From Adenophora triphylla var. japonica (taxonomy: Eukaryota > Streptophyta > Magnoliopsida > Asterales > Campanulaceae), in assembly GCA_022495995.1 (NCBI GenBank), contig JAFEMH010004908.1, positions 122,676 through 186,675 on the forward strand: a DNA stretch of 64,000 nt, given 5' to 3'. Made by a program: the position numbers and the translations under genes. The first letter of the stretch is position 1, and each line of letters starts with the position of its first letter. Below the pieces are notes generated by a model. The model saw nothing but the letters and a program-made list of their open reading frames with translations. It searched no databases and had not been told where the DNA came from. Below are positions 10,752 through 22,020 of this stretch, one piece after another.

Positions 10752-11864
10752 ATGTTCCAAGTGCAATCAAGAAATGAGCGATTTGATGTGGTTAAGGCCC
10801 TAACTTCATGCAAGATGCAAGAGGAACAATCGGTGGGAGCTCATGTCCTTAAGATGAAGGGTCACATTGAGCGTCTCGAAAGGCTTGGTAATCCGATGAG
10901 TTTGGAACTCGCCACGGATTTGATATTGAATTCATTGCCTGAAAGTTATGGTCATTTAATTATACACTATCACATGACTGGCATGAATAAGAATCTCTCG
11001 GAATTGCATGTGATGCTTAAAACCGCAGAGAAGAAAATCAAGAAGCCCCGAACCGATACTGTGTTAATGGTTAACAAAGGCAAAGGGTTCAAGAAAGATG
11101 GCAAAGGTAAAGTAAGTGTTGATAAACCTAAGGCAAAAGTTGTCGTTGCCGCAGAGGCTCCCAAAGTGTCTCAAAAGGATGCGGTTTGCTACCATTGCCA
11201 AGAGGTTGGTCATTGGAAGCGCAACTGCAAGGCTTACAAGGAAGTCCTAAAGGCGAAGAAGGGCAATATGATTGCTTCTGATTCAGGTATCTATATGATA
11301 GATATTTTCCTTTCTGTTTCTAGTTCATGGGTATTAGATACCGGATGTGGATCTCACATTTGTTTAAATGTGCAGGGATTAAGGAATAGAAAGCTACTCA
11401 AACAAGGTGAAGTTGACCTACGTGTGGGGAATGGAGCAAGAGTTGCTGCATTAGCCGTAGAGACATATGATGTAACTTTACCTAGTGGCTTAGTACTTGT
11501 TTTGAACAATTGTTACTATGTTCCCGATTTGAGTAGAAATATTATTTCCGTTTCTTGTTTGGATAATGAAGGGTATAATTTTCTTATTAAGAATAAGAAG
11601 TTTTATATTTATTTAAATGATATGCTTTATGGTATTGCAAATTCATTTAATGGCCTTTATGTTCTTGATGTTGATGAGAAACAAAATAGTGTTGAAAATG
11701 CTTATCATGTGGATAAGAAGTCTAAACTGAATGACGTGAACAACTCATTCATGTGGCATTGCCGGCTTGGTCATATAAACGCGAAATGCATTTCTAAACT
11801 CCACAAATATGGTATGTTAGACCCACATGATTATGAATCATATGAGATATACGAATCGTGTTGA
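10752..11864 (+). pseudogene. Copia gag C-terminus, protease and pre-integrase domain
   Basis: Residues 1-130 are the rest of capsid. A CCHC zinc knuckle (CYHCQEVGHWKRNC) lies at residues 146-159. The protease motif LDTGCGSH has its catalytic Asp at residue 196, and the GAG-pre-integrase region with its zinc-finger histidines (WHCRLGHI) is near 334-342. The frame stops with TGA directly after the last zinc-finger cysteine (ESC), where the integrase would continue in the same frame. Confidence 0.93.
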
Positions 11865-12275
11865 TTGGGAAAAATGACCAAACCACCCTACACTAAGAGT
11901 AGTGAAAGGGCTAGTGACTTATTGGGCTTAATACATACTGATATATGCGGACCAATGAGCAGCATGGCTAGGGGAGGATTTCGATATTTCAATACATTCA
12001 CCGATGACTTATCTAGATATGGCTATGTCTATCTGATGAAGTCCAAAAGTGAATCGTTGGAGATGTTTAGAACATTTCAAAATGAAGTACAAAATCAACT
12101 TAGCAAAACAATTAAAGCACTTCGATCTGATCATGGTGGTGAGTATTTGAGCCAAGAGTTTGACAATCATCTCAAAAACTGCAGAATTGTTTTAGAGTTG
12201 ACTCCACCCGGAATGCCACAATGGAATGGTGTTTCTGAGAGGAGGAATAGAACCCTATTAGATATGGTTCATTAG
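11865..12275 (+). pseudogene. Copia integrase core
   Basis: In frame with the preceding piece after one stop. The DDE triad is visible: Asp in LIHTDICGP, Asp in LRSDHGGEY, and Glu in NGVSERRNRT. It is closed by a stop at 12273-12275. Homology continues through 12276-12386 (LPIFF, GHALETDAF, PTKSGPKTPHEMW) with one more stop. Confidence 0.93.
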
Positions 12276-12386
12276 ATGATGAGTCAAGTAGACCTTCCAA
12301 TATTCTTTTAGGGACATGCATTAGAGACTGATGCATTCACACTGAATATAGTCCCTACCAAATCAGGTCCTAAGACCCCACATGAG

Positions 12387-13475
12387 ATGTGGCATGGAAG
12401 AAAACCTAATTTGTCTTTCATGAAGATTTGGGATTGCGAAGCTTATGTGAAGAGACTTGTCTCTGATAAGTTAGCACCTAAATCTGACAAGGTTATTTTC
12501 ATTGGTTACCCTAAGGAAACCAAAGGGTATTACTTTTACAACCGCGTTGAGAACAAAGTGTTTGTTGCTCAATATGGTACTTTTCTTGAGAAACAGTTTC
12601 TCAATAAAGGAACTAGTGGGAGTAAAGTAGATCTTGAAGAAGTTCAAGAACTCGAAAATAACATGGAACCGATAGTAGAGACTGAACCAAGTCCACAAGA
12701 AGTTGTGGAACCGGTTCAAGATCCACAAGTCCATCGTAGATCGGATAGGTTACGATCCGCACTCGAGAGATATGGGTTTCTCGTGTTGAAAAGTAATGAA
12801 GTGGAAGTCATTGAGAATGAGGAGCCTACTTCCTATCAAGAAGCGATGTCCGATCCCGATTTGGATAAATGGTTAGAAGCCATGAAATCCGAATTGCAAT
12901 CCATGTCGAATAATCAAGTTTGGAACTTGATTGAGCCACCTGAAGGTGTAAAAACCATAGGTAGCCAGTGGGTCTTCAAAAAGAAGAATGACATGGATGG
13001 GAAGGTACATACTTACAAGGCTAGGCTTGTAGCAAAGGGATATATGCAGACTCATGGTGTAGATTATGATGAAACCTTCTCGCCTGTTGCCATGCTTAAG
13101 TCTGTTAGAATTTTGATTGCCATAGCTGCGTATTATGACTATGAGATATGGCAAATGGATTTCAAAACCGTTTTTCTTAATGGAAAACTGCTTGAGGATG
13201 TGTATATGACACAACCCGAAAGTTTTGTCGATCCAAGAAATTCTAACAAGGTGTGCAAGTTACAGAGATCCATTTATGGATTGAAGCAAGCTTCTAGGAG
13301 TTGGAATCTTCATTTTGACGAGAAAATCAAAGAGTTTGGTTTTTTCAAGAAGGAAGATGAACCTTGTGTATACATGAAATTCATTTGGAGCGTTGTGCTA
13401 TTTCTCTTATTGTATGTCGATGATTTCTTACTCATTGAAAACGACATTCCTGCACTTCAGACTGTCAAGTCTTAG
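12387..13475 (+). pseudogene. Copia integrase C-terminus and reverse transcriptase
   Basis: Begins in the integrase C-terminal part (KIWDCEAYVKR). The acidic linker has EPTSYQEAM, and RT starts near residue 165. RT motifs seen are GSQWVFKKK, YKARLVAKGY, QMDFKTVFLNG (first catalytic Asp), IYGLKQASR and the catalytic YVDD. A stop ends the frame at 13475; RT continues in the same frame to 13568 with one more stop. This RT style is common among plant copia elements (TNT1-like); I do not assign a lineage. Confidence 0.93.
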
Positions 13476-13568
13476 TTAGGGAAGTGTTTTTCAATGAAAG
13501 ATATGGGCTAAGACACTTACATCCTTGGTATCAAGATCTATAGAGATAGATCTAAGAGGATAATTGGT

Positions 13569-14402
13569 TTGAGTCAAAGTATCTACATTGACAAGGTTCT
13601 TAGAAGATTCAAGATGGAAAATTCTAAAAGAGGCAACTTGCCAATGGGTCATGGTGTTACTCTTAGTAAGACTCAATGTCCTAAGACAACTGATAAACGA
13701 AAGAGGATGAATGATATTCCATATGCTTCGGCTATTGGTTCTATCATGTACGCTATGATTTGTACTAGACCCGATGTCTCGTATGCTTTGAGCATGACAA
13801 GTCGTTACCAATCTGATCCGGGTGCGAACCATTGGATGGCAGTCAAGATGATCCTAAAGTACTTAAGAAGGACTAAGGATGTGTTCTTGGTATTTGGAGG
13901 GATGGAAGAAGATCTTGTTGTAAGAGGTTACACAGATGCTAGCTTCCAAACGTACAAGGATGATTTACGATCGCAGTCAAAATTTGGGTATATACTTAAC
14001 GGAGGTGCGATATGTTGGAAGAGTTCTAAGAAGAGTACTATTGCCGATTCTACTTCTGAGGTTGAATATATAGCGGCATCCGATGCAGCTAAGGAGGCAA
14101 TTTGGATCAAGAAGTTCATTAGTGACATGGAAGTTGTTCCAAGTATCACTAATCTGGTGGAACTTTATTGTGACAATAATGGTGCCATTGCGCAAGCAAA
14201 GGAACCAAGGCCATATCAGCGATCCAAACATATACTTAGACGTTTCCATCTCATTCAAGAGTTCATTGATCGAGGAGACGTTAAGATATGCAAAGTATCA
14301 ACCGATGATAACATTGGGGATTCGCTTATAAAGCCCCTCGCACAAGCAAAGCATGATGGTCATGTGAGGTCCATGGGTATTAGATACATAGATGGAGCCT
14401 AG
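13569..14402 (+). pseudogene. Copia RT thumb and RNase H
   Basis: Starts inside the RT (LSQSIYIDKVL). It then carries RPDVSYALS and the RNase H acidic residues in GYTDASF, TSEVEYIAAS and LYCDNNGAI, plus RSKHILRR near the end. The natural polyprotein stop is at 14400-14402, followed at once by the polypurine tract. Confidence 0.93.
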
Positions 14403-14416
14403 TGGAAGTGGGAGAT
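14403..14416 (+). other. Polypurine tract of E
   Basis: TGGAAGTGGGAGAT directly before the 3' LTR start TGTTGG, as usual in copia. Confidence 0.9.
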
Positions 14417-15937
14417 TGTTGGTGTAATGCCCTAGGCTATAGTTATGTTTAACTTGAACCATTATGTATCATTTTTATCATTTATTATAGAGCATGTTTA
14501 TTTTGTTCATTATATTTTTGCATGTTTATTATATTGAACTGCGTCCCTAGTTGTTGTGAAGAACTAGTATAAGTTGATAATGGATAATCTTGGAGATGAT
14601 TATATGCATGGAGATGCACATTACACTTATGGGTACTTACTAGAGAATGAGTACTGGACTTGACCTATGAGATTTATGACATGGTCTGTTGTTATGATTA
14701 AATCTCATGATAATCATGTTATTGAATCCTTTGTACCTGAGATTATCATCGTCTTCCACATGATGAACGTTGCGTTTAATATAGTCTAACACTATCTTTA
14801 ATCGGATGACAATAATGGCTATGTTAGCACGATTGGATTCATGTAGGGAAGAATGATAAGTCAAGACGGGATTTGTCCCTCTTATGAAGAGAGATGTTTG
14901 CTTGGGCCCCTCGATGAATAGTGTTGATGAAATTTGTAGCCACACTCAAGTGATTTGATAGAGATCAAATGCATTTGGATTATCAACATACTCAGAATCG
15001 AGAAAGCATTGAACGGAATGAGTTGACATAGACCATGACTCATGTTCAATTGGACATCGTGGACAAAGGGATTGTGACATTTGATTATCAAGGAATAATG
15101 CTTTGAAATTATATTTAATTGGGTGGACATAATGATTTGCTAGAAGTCACTTAAGTCTTGTGAAGTTGATGTTTTAACTCACTTATGTCTTGGGAAGGGA
15201 ATTACAGAATTAGAGTGCAGTCCATTGGGGACGACTCATGCCCTGTGGGACGAGTCATGCTCACGACTCGTGCCCTCAGGCACGACTCGTGCCCCATTGA
15301 TTTGGCAATCTAGTGAACTGGCTCGTTAAGCTGCACGACATACTTGGCCATAAGGCACGACTCGTGCCCTTGGGGACGAGTCGTGCCAGCGGCTAAAAAT
15401 ATTCCGTACAGCTTTTCCTTTGCTAGTTTGGTTTTGGTTTTTGACAAGGTTTCTTTCCCTAATAGTTAGGAATTTATATTTGATATAAATAGAACCCTTT
15501 GATCAGCCAAAAACATATGAAATTTTAGGGTTTATGAAACACTAAAATTGAGATCTAGATTAAGAATCAAAGATCAAACACTTTTAGCCATTGATTATTG
15601 AAAATCGTTTCAATAATCGGAGATCATCTAGCAATCAATCAAGAAGCGTTCTTGGTTCGTTTAAGTGTGGATTACCGATAGAGGGTGATTACTTTATCAC
15701 CAAAAGCTTGAAACCTTCGTTCGTTGATTCATCACAAGGAGAATATCAGAAATCTCATCAATGGTTTTTGAGATTCGCTATTGGAGATCTATTTTGAACA
15801 AAACAATTCTCATTCAATGTATATAAATTCTATTTCATATAAATTTCTAATCTCTTCATGCTAGACGGATCTTAGGGCTAGGGTTTTGATGTTCTTTGTT
15901 AAATTTTTCACTGCGTTTGTAACCCCAAACCCCAACA
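14417..15937 (+). repeat. 3' LTR of copia E
   Basis: Begins TGTTGGTGTAATGCCC and ends CCCCAACA. A TATA box TATAAATAG lies at 15484-15492. The CACGACTCGTGCC near-palindromes lie at 15227-15388. Its outer flank is the GATTC duplication. Confidence 0.93.
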
Positions 15938-15942
15938 GATTC

Positions 15943-16505
15943 AACTAAACAAATAAATGCTTTTCTTAATAAAACCCTATATATTGCTATATTAACTTAT
16001 GAGGCTTTAATTACTTCCTAAAAATATCCCTATATTTTTTTTAATAATTTCTTAGTTTATAGAAAATATGAGAAGAAAGACAAAGGCATCATTCTAGAGC
16101 AAATAGCGAGCATTAGGATTAATAATAGGGATCATCATAGGGATTTTTTTTAAAGAAACTAATATGTAACTAATGTGATAATCTAAAAAATGGATACGAG
16201 GAATCCTCCCCCACACTTGAAATGAACATTGTCCTCAATGTTTCAAGGACAATATCAAAAACAAGACAAGGATGGGGGTGGGGAAAAAGAAAGATGAACT
16301 TACAAAGATGGTGCTTTAAGAGAGTATTGATACGAAATATGATCGACTTCATATTCGTATGTGTTGTAAAGTGCACGGCTTGTGTTTCTTGTTCATCATT
16401 TTTTTTCACCTACAAAACAGAGTTAATACGTAATAATAATAAAGAATAATATATATAAATAAATAATATGAATAATAAAGGCAAATATCAAAAAGTAAAT
16501 CGTTG
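15943..16505 (-). other. Non-coding interior of D, 5' part
   Basis: No coding sequence. Contains a second GTGTGGGGGAGG stretch (minus strand, near 16204-16216), a sequence often seen in the 3' half of Ty3 elements. It suggests D arose by internal deletion of a larger element. Confidence 0.6.
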
Positions 16506-16523
16506 TCCCCGGCAACGGCGCCA
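16506..16523 (-). other. Primer binding site of D (tRNA-Asp type)
   Basis: Minus-strand TGGCGCCGTTGCCGGGGA is the complement of the plant tRNA-Asp 3' end (CCCCGGCAACGGCG plus CCA). It is 6 bp inside the LTR end. Confidence 0.9.
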
Positions 16524-16529
16524 AAAACT

Positions 16530-18112
16530 TGTTCGGTCGTAACCTAACGGTTTATTTTAATTCCGCAAGCGCACGGGCTATTGAAATATAGCAAGTGCAT
16601 GTACGGGTCGATCCCACGAGGACAGGGTTTACTTTGGGATGATTTTGTTTTTAGTATGAAATATAAATGAGATTGGGAGAAATAAAGTTTGTTTTCAGAA
16701 ATGAATATATCATACACAGAAAATACTTTAGGAAAACTCTTATAAACGAAGCATTCTCATGATTGGAAATCATTTTAGTCAATTAATTATCTTAAAGTCT
16801 TGTCTTTGAAAATATAGATTTTTATCAAAATCAAGGATGGTACGTTAAGCCTACACTACTTCTCACGATCAAGCAAGTAGCATTTGTACCCTTAACTAAT
16901 TATGCCCTATCTCTTGAGATTTTCGTTTAAGGTACTCCCGCCTGTCATGAACGGGCATTCCGGATTATCTTTCGATGGCCATAATTAGTAAGGATCCATT
17001 AAGTTCGTAAGTCAACACACTTTCCATTCAAGGAACATTCCTTGGCTATTGAACTACTCTCGTAATCAATGAAACCTAGTTCCTTTATATGGTTCCGTCT
17101 TTCGAGATTAATAGCTACGTCCTTTTCTCGATTGACTGAATCATACAAGTTGGACGTCTCCAAAATGTAAGTCATTTTCAGATTAATATAAAGAAATTGT
17201 TTAGATGAAGAGAAATGACAAGACTTTTATAAAAGATGATGAACAGAAGATATTTTAAGTTTCCAACCCCAAGAATATGGAGGATTACTCACAAACCTTT
17301 TGAACATAATAAAGGGAACAAGAAATAAAGATAAGGAAAGAAATACTTATTCCATAATTGCAGAAGAAACAAAAGCTGGAAGAAAATCTTGTATTGCATT
17401 CACAATCTTCAAAGAAGTACAAGAACTTGTCACTAATCATTGATAAATCTTCAAGAATTGTGTATAAATATTGCTAGAGTATATGTGCTATCTATTCTAG
17501 TATGATCTGATCCTCTCAGATAATCAAAACTTAGTATAAAGGCATCTTTATATAGACATCTATGTTAAGGGTTGGGACTCTTCAAAGTGATGCTTTAAGA
17601 GGTGCCTTTTTGGAACTGGTGGAACGATTGCACGGGCGAGTTAAGAGAACTGCACTGCCGTGCGAGCTTGGCGCCAAAAATTGGTTTGAACTGGGCATTG
17701 TGCACGGCCGCTCCTCTAGCTGCTGCACGGCCGCTCTGGCTGGATTTGCTCAGCCACTATGGTTTTCAAGCCTCGGCCAATCCATGCTTTGGGGCCTATT
17801 TTGGCCTGTCAATGCCCATATGCACGACCGCTCCTATGCAAAGAGCACGGCCGTGCAGGCTGGATTTTGGCCTGTGTGCTTAATTTGATGTTGTCCCTCC
17901 ATGGATTTGATACTTGATTATTTTCAAGGCTCCAATTGTTCATAAAATGACTAAAAAAACTGTATAAGAGTATAAAATATACCAAAGGCATAAAATCGAA
18001 GATATATGACAAAAGAAGCTAAAATAAACTAAATTCAAACTAAATGATACTAAAAACTAAGGAAATGATTGATAAATGATGCGATAAATGACTATTTAAT
18101 AGTCACTTATCA
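16530..18112 (-). repeat. 5' LTR of D
   Basis: 1583 bp, starting TGATAAGTGAC and ending CGACCGAACA on the minus strand. A TATA box (minus TATATAAAGA) lies at 17545-17554. A GC-rich patch at 17630-17870 contains the perfect 12-bp palindrome GCACGGCCGTGC. The frames in that patch are not genes; their protein-like look comes from a locally low stop frequency. Confidence 0.88.
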
Positions 18113-18468
18113 GCCGCAGGTCCGGAGAAGGTGGCCCAGTTCTTCAGTGGTATTATGGACGGGCTAGAGAGGATGCGAGGGTCGAAAGGCTTCGTGCCGA
18201 TGTCCCCTATCATGGCTACCGCAGAGTTATCAGAAACAAAATCGATGAGGTCTGGCACCTCAATTTCTTCACTGAAAAGTTGTTGTAGCAATGGCTCATC
18301 CCAGGCATCTTCAGTGGAGTCTTCTTTTCATGCCTTGGGCATTATTAGTTCGAATGTTGACTCGTCCCGCTCGTTCATGGCAGGGGTGCTGACATAAATC
18401 TTTTCTAGTTCTTTCGCCAAAGAGGGGGTTTTCCCAAATCAAAATTCATTGTGAATAGTAGTGGTGGG
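18113..18468 (-). pseudogene. A2 polyprotein: linker ahead of reverse transcriptase
   Basis: Minus-strand frame 18291-18113 carries LFSEEIEVPDLIDF and KPFDPRIL, matching the plus-strand fragment at 35350-35470 (LFDEEAQIPDLIDF, EPFDPRTL). It is the continuation of A2 coding sequence from 26004, split by element B. The last 5 bp (GTGGG, 18464-18468) are B's target duplication. It is cut by D at 18112, so no RT follows. Confidence 0.8.
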
Positions 18469-19536
18469 TATAGCGATGCGTGAATTTTTCAACATCTTTT
18501 GAGTCGCCACTTATTATTTATTTATGGAAAACAATAAGAAAAACCTTTTTGATTTTAAAGAGATTTGAGGGTTCGGGGGTTAAGATATGGAATGGGTAGG
18601 TCAAGGAGCATCCATTCCACCCGATCTGAAGATCGGTCTTGCCAATTAAGTATTATCAATCCTTTTAATTTTAAATAAGAACAAGCAAACCCTAATCAAT
18701 TTCTTGATTAGGAATGTCGAATTGTATGCTTCGAGATCGCCTCCATGGATTGAAGGGACTCTAGGCTAATCCTTTTGATGGGATTACACTAGTCTAAAAG
18801 CCAATAGAGGGGTTGAGAAGGAGAATAAAAGTATAGGAGTTTACCTTGTTTAGGGAGTATTTGATTTAGAACGTGGTTCTAAGATGTCTTCTCGGTCGAG
18901 AAGTGAGTTGGGCAGAGTTTCGACTCAATATGAGAGTCAAATCTTAATGCGGACAGAGCTTCGCCTCAATCCTTGATTCGGGCTTTGATGTTTGTTGATC
19001 AACAAGGTTGATAAACAAACTTTAGGTGATTTTAGGGTGATTTTGTAGGAATCTTTCAAGGAGAGAAACCAACAAAATGTGTGTGTTGTGTGTTTTCGAT
19101 CATGGATCGGGGACCTCTCAATCTAAAACTGTTCGGGGGAAATACTGAAAGTCATCAGGTATTTATAGGGGTTTAAAAGGTAGAGGTGGAGAGATAAAAC
19201 ACTCCTAGAAAGGTTCCAGAACTCAGATATGATTGGAGAACCGGATGGGATAAGATTTTATCAAGAAAAGAGATTGAAACGGAGAAGGAGAGTGATTCTG
19301 CACATCCTGTCGAGGGGTTGTCTCGCACGAGACACGTATGTCTCATGCGAGACAACTAGTCGGTTGACTATTTTGTCCTCTTCAGTTATTCCGTTAGTCA
19401 GTTAGGTCCAAAACTAACGAGGTTAGTTAGAAACTTAACGAAACATGACGAAACTGATATGCTTTCATCAAAACACAAAAGAGAGACGAAGAGTAGTATA
19501 ATCATGTAATTATTGGTTCAGAATGGGGTATCTACA
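18469..19536 (-). repeat. 3' LTR of B
   Basis: Begins TGTAGATACCCCATTC on the minus strand. Its end (plus TATAGCGATGCG) is slightly mutated relative to the other LTR (TGTAACGATGCG). A TATA box (minus CCTATAAATA) lies at 19160-19169. Palindromic CTCGCACGAGAC-type motifs lie at 19317-19355. Confidence 0.92.
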
Positions 19537-19547
19537 GAGCCCCTCGG
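19537..19547 (-). other. Polypurine tract of B
   Basis: Minus-strand CCGAGGGGCTC directly before the LTR start; same form as in element G. Confidence 0.75.
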
Positions 19548-19626
19548 CGACAAGACTTATGGAAGAAGTCATGTCGTCGATAGAAAAGACATCATTCTGA
19601 ACATTGGGATGGTCGTGCCGCACGAC

Positions 19627-19668
19627 TGCCTACGTATCTCTAAGAGAGAATCAGACCAAACGTAGTTT
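19627..19668 (-). repeat. Conserved CTACG...CGTAG element in the 3' region of B
   Basis: Minus-strand ACTACG, a spacer with a CTGATTC core (reduced from GGCTTGATTCC), and ATACGTAGGCA. It lies about 90 bp before the 3' LTR, the same relative place as in G. Confidence 0.65.
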
Positions 19669-19849
19669 GACTCCATAACACTAAAAAGGCTATTTTAGGT
19701 ATTTTGAAATGCATTTTGAAAATTGAAGAGGGATTTTTTTTTGAAAAGGTAAAATCATACTGAGGAATCAAGGACTTGACCCAATTCTGATGATACCCGG
19801 TTTGTTGATGAAATTGTTGAAGTGCGCCGTTAGAGGTTACTAACCTAGC

Positions 19850-20140
19850 TTGTTGTTGCCGAGGTCACGGACTTTGTTGTCGTTGCCGAGGTCATGGACT
19901 TTGAAGTTTGCTGCGGTCGCAGACTTTGTTGACGTTGCCGAGGTCACGAACTTGAAGTTTGCTGTCATCACAGACTTTGAAGTTGTTGGCGAGGTCACGG
20001 ACTTTGAAGTTTGCTACGGTCGCAGACTTTGTTGACGTTGCCGAGGTCACGGACTTGAGGTTTGCTGCCGTCACAGACTTTGAAGTTGTTGCCGAGGTCA
20101 CGGACTTGAAGTTTGCTGCCGTCACAGACTTTGTTGATGT
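19850..20140 (-). repeat. 51/52-bp tandem array in the 3' region of B
   Basis: About five and a half copies built on GAGGTCACGGACTTGAAG and GCCGTCACAGACTTTG. The GAGGTCA motif recurs at about 19888, 19940, 19991, 20043 and 20094, alternating 52 and 51 bp. Open frames across it are by-products. Confidence 0.85.
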
Positions 20141-22020
20141 TGGATGAAGTGGAGGTTCTGTCGGCCCCTGTAATGCAAGGATATATGCATGCTGGTCTCG
20201 GATAGACCCGAATGATTCTTACCTTTCTGCACCTGTTAGCACATAAAGATTCCAAGTAGATTTTTTCAAATTTTAGTTGTTTAACTGGACTTACGTGGTG
20301 GTGCTCATGTCTGTTCGTGTAAATGGCCGGTTGGTCATTTTGATGGTGAGTTTATGTATGAGTATATGGTATATGGAAATGTAGGGACATTTGTATGGAT
20401 CAATATTTGAGATGGGTGAAATATATGAGTGAACTTGTGTTTGACAAGTTGGGACCAAATCAGGTTTATGCAGAATCTGTTGCCAGTCAGCAAGGCTGAA
20501 TTTCAATGAGTAACCTTGTGTGAACACATCTAGGCCTGTTGAGAATCTTCATTCTTACTTCTCCTTTGAGTCGTGTCTCTAGGAGGCAAATGACTACAAA
20601 TCTGTCGACTGTCGTGGTGGCTTTATGTTTAAGGCCCTTTGGTGTCTCAAGCCCCAAGTTGCTTGCAAGTGGTAGATGACTTTGCGAACAGGCTTCTGAG
20701 GTTGCTCTCTTGATTTGAAGATGATCGAAGAAGACTCCCCTTGTTGATTTGATTTGAAGAAGATCGAATGATGTTCGATGAAGAAGGTTGAGGAAAAGTC
20801 TCCCTTTATCCTTGATTTTATTCTTAGTGACGCACCCTGGTTTTTACCTAGACCGCCCTTTCGGGTTTTCAATCTAGCGGGCATCTCTTTTGTGTCCTTT
20901 TTCTTTTCTTTTTTTTTGAAAGTAGTATGTTAACTCGAAGAGGACTCAGTTGGAAGAATCTCATTAATGAGAAAGATGAGATCTCAAGTTTAGTTGAGGA
21001 GAGACGGACTCTATTCTTTGGAAGGTGATCCAAGCATTGACTCTTTGGAGAAGTGCATTCTTTAATGATGAGAGTGAGAAGCAAAGAGGAAAGCTCCTAA
21101 TGCAAATTTGACTATTTTAAAGAGTTGAAGTAGAGATTGACTGGGGGAGGAAAGGTTAGGAAGCCCCAGTTTTGATGCTTGAATTTCAAGAGTGTGTATG
21201 AGAGTGGCTAACAGGAAGCCCCTAGACACAACAAGAAACGTTACTTGGCTCAAGGATCTAGAAAAGTTGTTCTACCTTTTAATGAACCGTACATCATCTA
21301 GAAATTTCTAAATAAGTTTGAGAAGGAAGCTAATCATTAGTATGACTTAAGGGTAAACATCTTTCGTGATACTGAAAGTCTTCTTCACTTGTTGTAAGAG
21401 GATATTGAGGAATACTCTTTTCTTTTGTTGGTATCACTTGACTCTTCTTCTTTGTGGGAGAGTCCTTCATGCATTTTGAAGTTTCATCTTTGTCGTGGGG
21501 GTGATGAAAGCTTGAGAGGTTTCTTTTTTTTTTGTACTCTCAAAGCTTTGAATTGAGTAGCCCCACTCTTCTTGGGATGAATGTTGACAGCAGCACCTTT
21601 GGCTTTCTTCTTTTGTTGAGTTTTGACTTTCAGTAGAGGTAATGTTTAGCCCTTAAGCTTTCTAAGGATAACTTACTTGTTAAACTCGCTTAGAAGTCTC
21701 TATATTTTTTTTGCGATGATTTAGGGAATGGAGGGACCATTATTTTGCATGAATTAAATGATACTTATGAGGTAGAACAACCTTAGAGAAAGTGTTTAGG
21801 AAAAGAAAATTACTTTGATTTATTGAGAAATTAAGAACAGACTCGATAGTTTAGAGGACACAAACTAGAGGAGGTGAGAAGTACTAGAAAGACAGAACGA
21901 CTCTTCGAGTTCATACTTGGAAATTTAAAACCTAATCTACTTCTATCAAAGGAGAAAGGGAGAGGATAGTTGTAGCCCCAAAGTGGTAAGTGTAGATTTC
22001 TTCTCGGAGCTTCATCTTCT
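20141..22020 (-). other. Non-coding 3' region of B
   Basis: 1.9 kb between gag and the array. No frame shows similarity to pol, and stops are frequent. In an autonomous Tat element this is where about 4 kb of pol would lie. Confidence 0.7.

Larger units (their letters stand above)
8251..15937 (+). mobile_element. Ty1/copia retrotransposon E, full-length structure, inactive
   Basis: Two LTRs (8251-9569 and 14417-15937), an initiator-Met primer site, gag-pol in the copia order protease-integrase-RT-RNase H, a polypurine tract and a perfect 5-bp target duplication GATTC (8246-8250 and 15938-15942). It is inserted in D on the opposite strand. The reading frame has one frameshift and several stops, so it cannot move by itself. 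The first 125 bp of the two LTRs differ at roughly seven positions by eye, so it is not recent. Confidence 0.95.
6385..18112 (-). mobile_element. Non-autonomous LTR element D (LARD-like), interrupted by copia element E
   Basis: Minus-strand order is 5' LTR 18112-16530, tRNA-Asp primer site 16523-16506, internal 16505 down to 7295 (interrupted by E), polypurine tract 7294-7282 and truncated 3' LTR 7281-6385. Without E the internal part is only about 1.5 kb and has no gag, protease, RT or integrase. Long LTRs with a non-coding interior and Ty3-type primer and purine tracts fit a large retrotransposon derivative (LARD). It would need enzymes from an autonomous relative. Confidence 0.8.
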
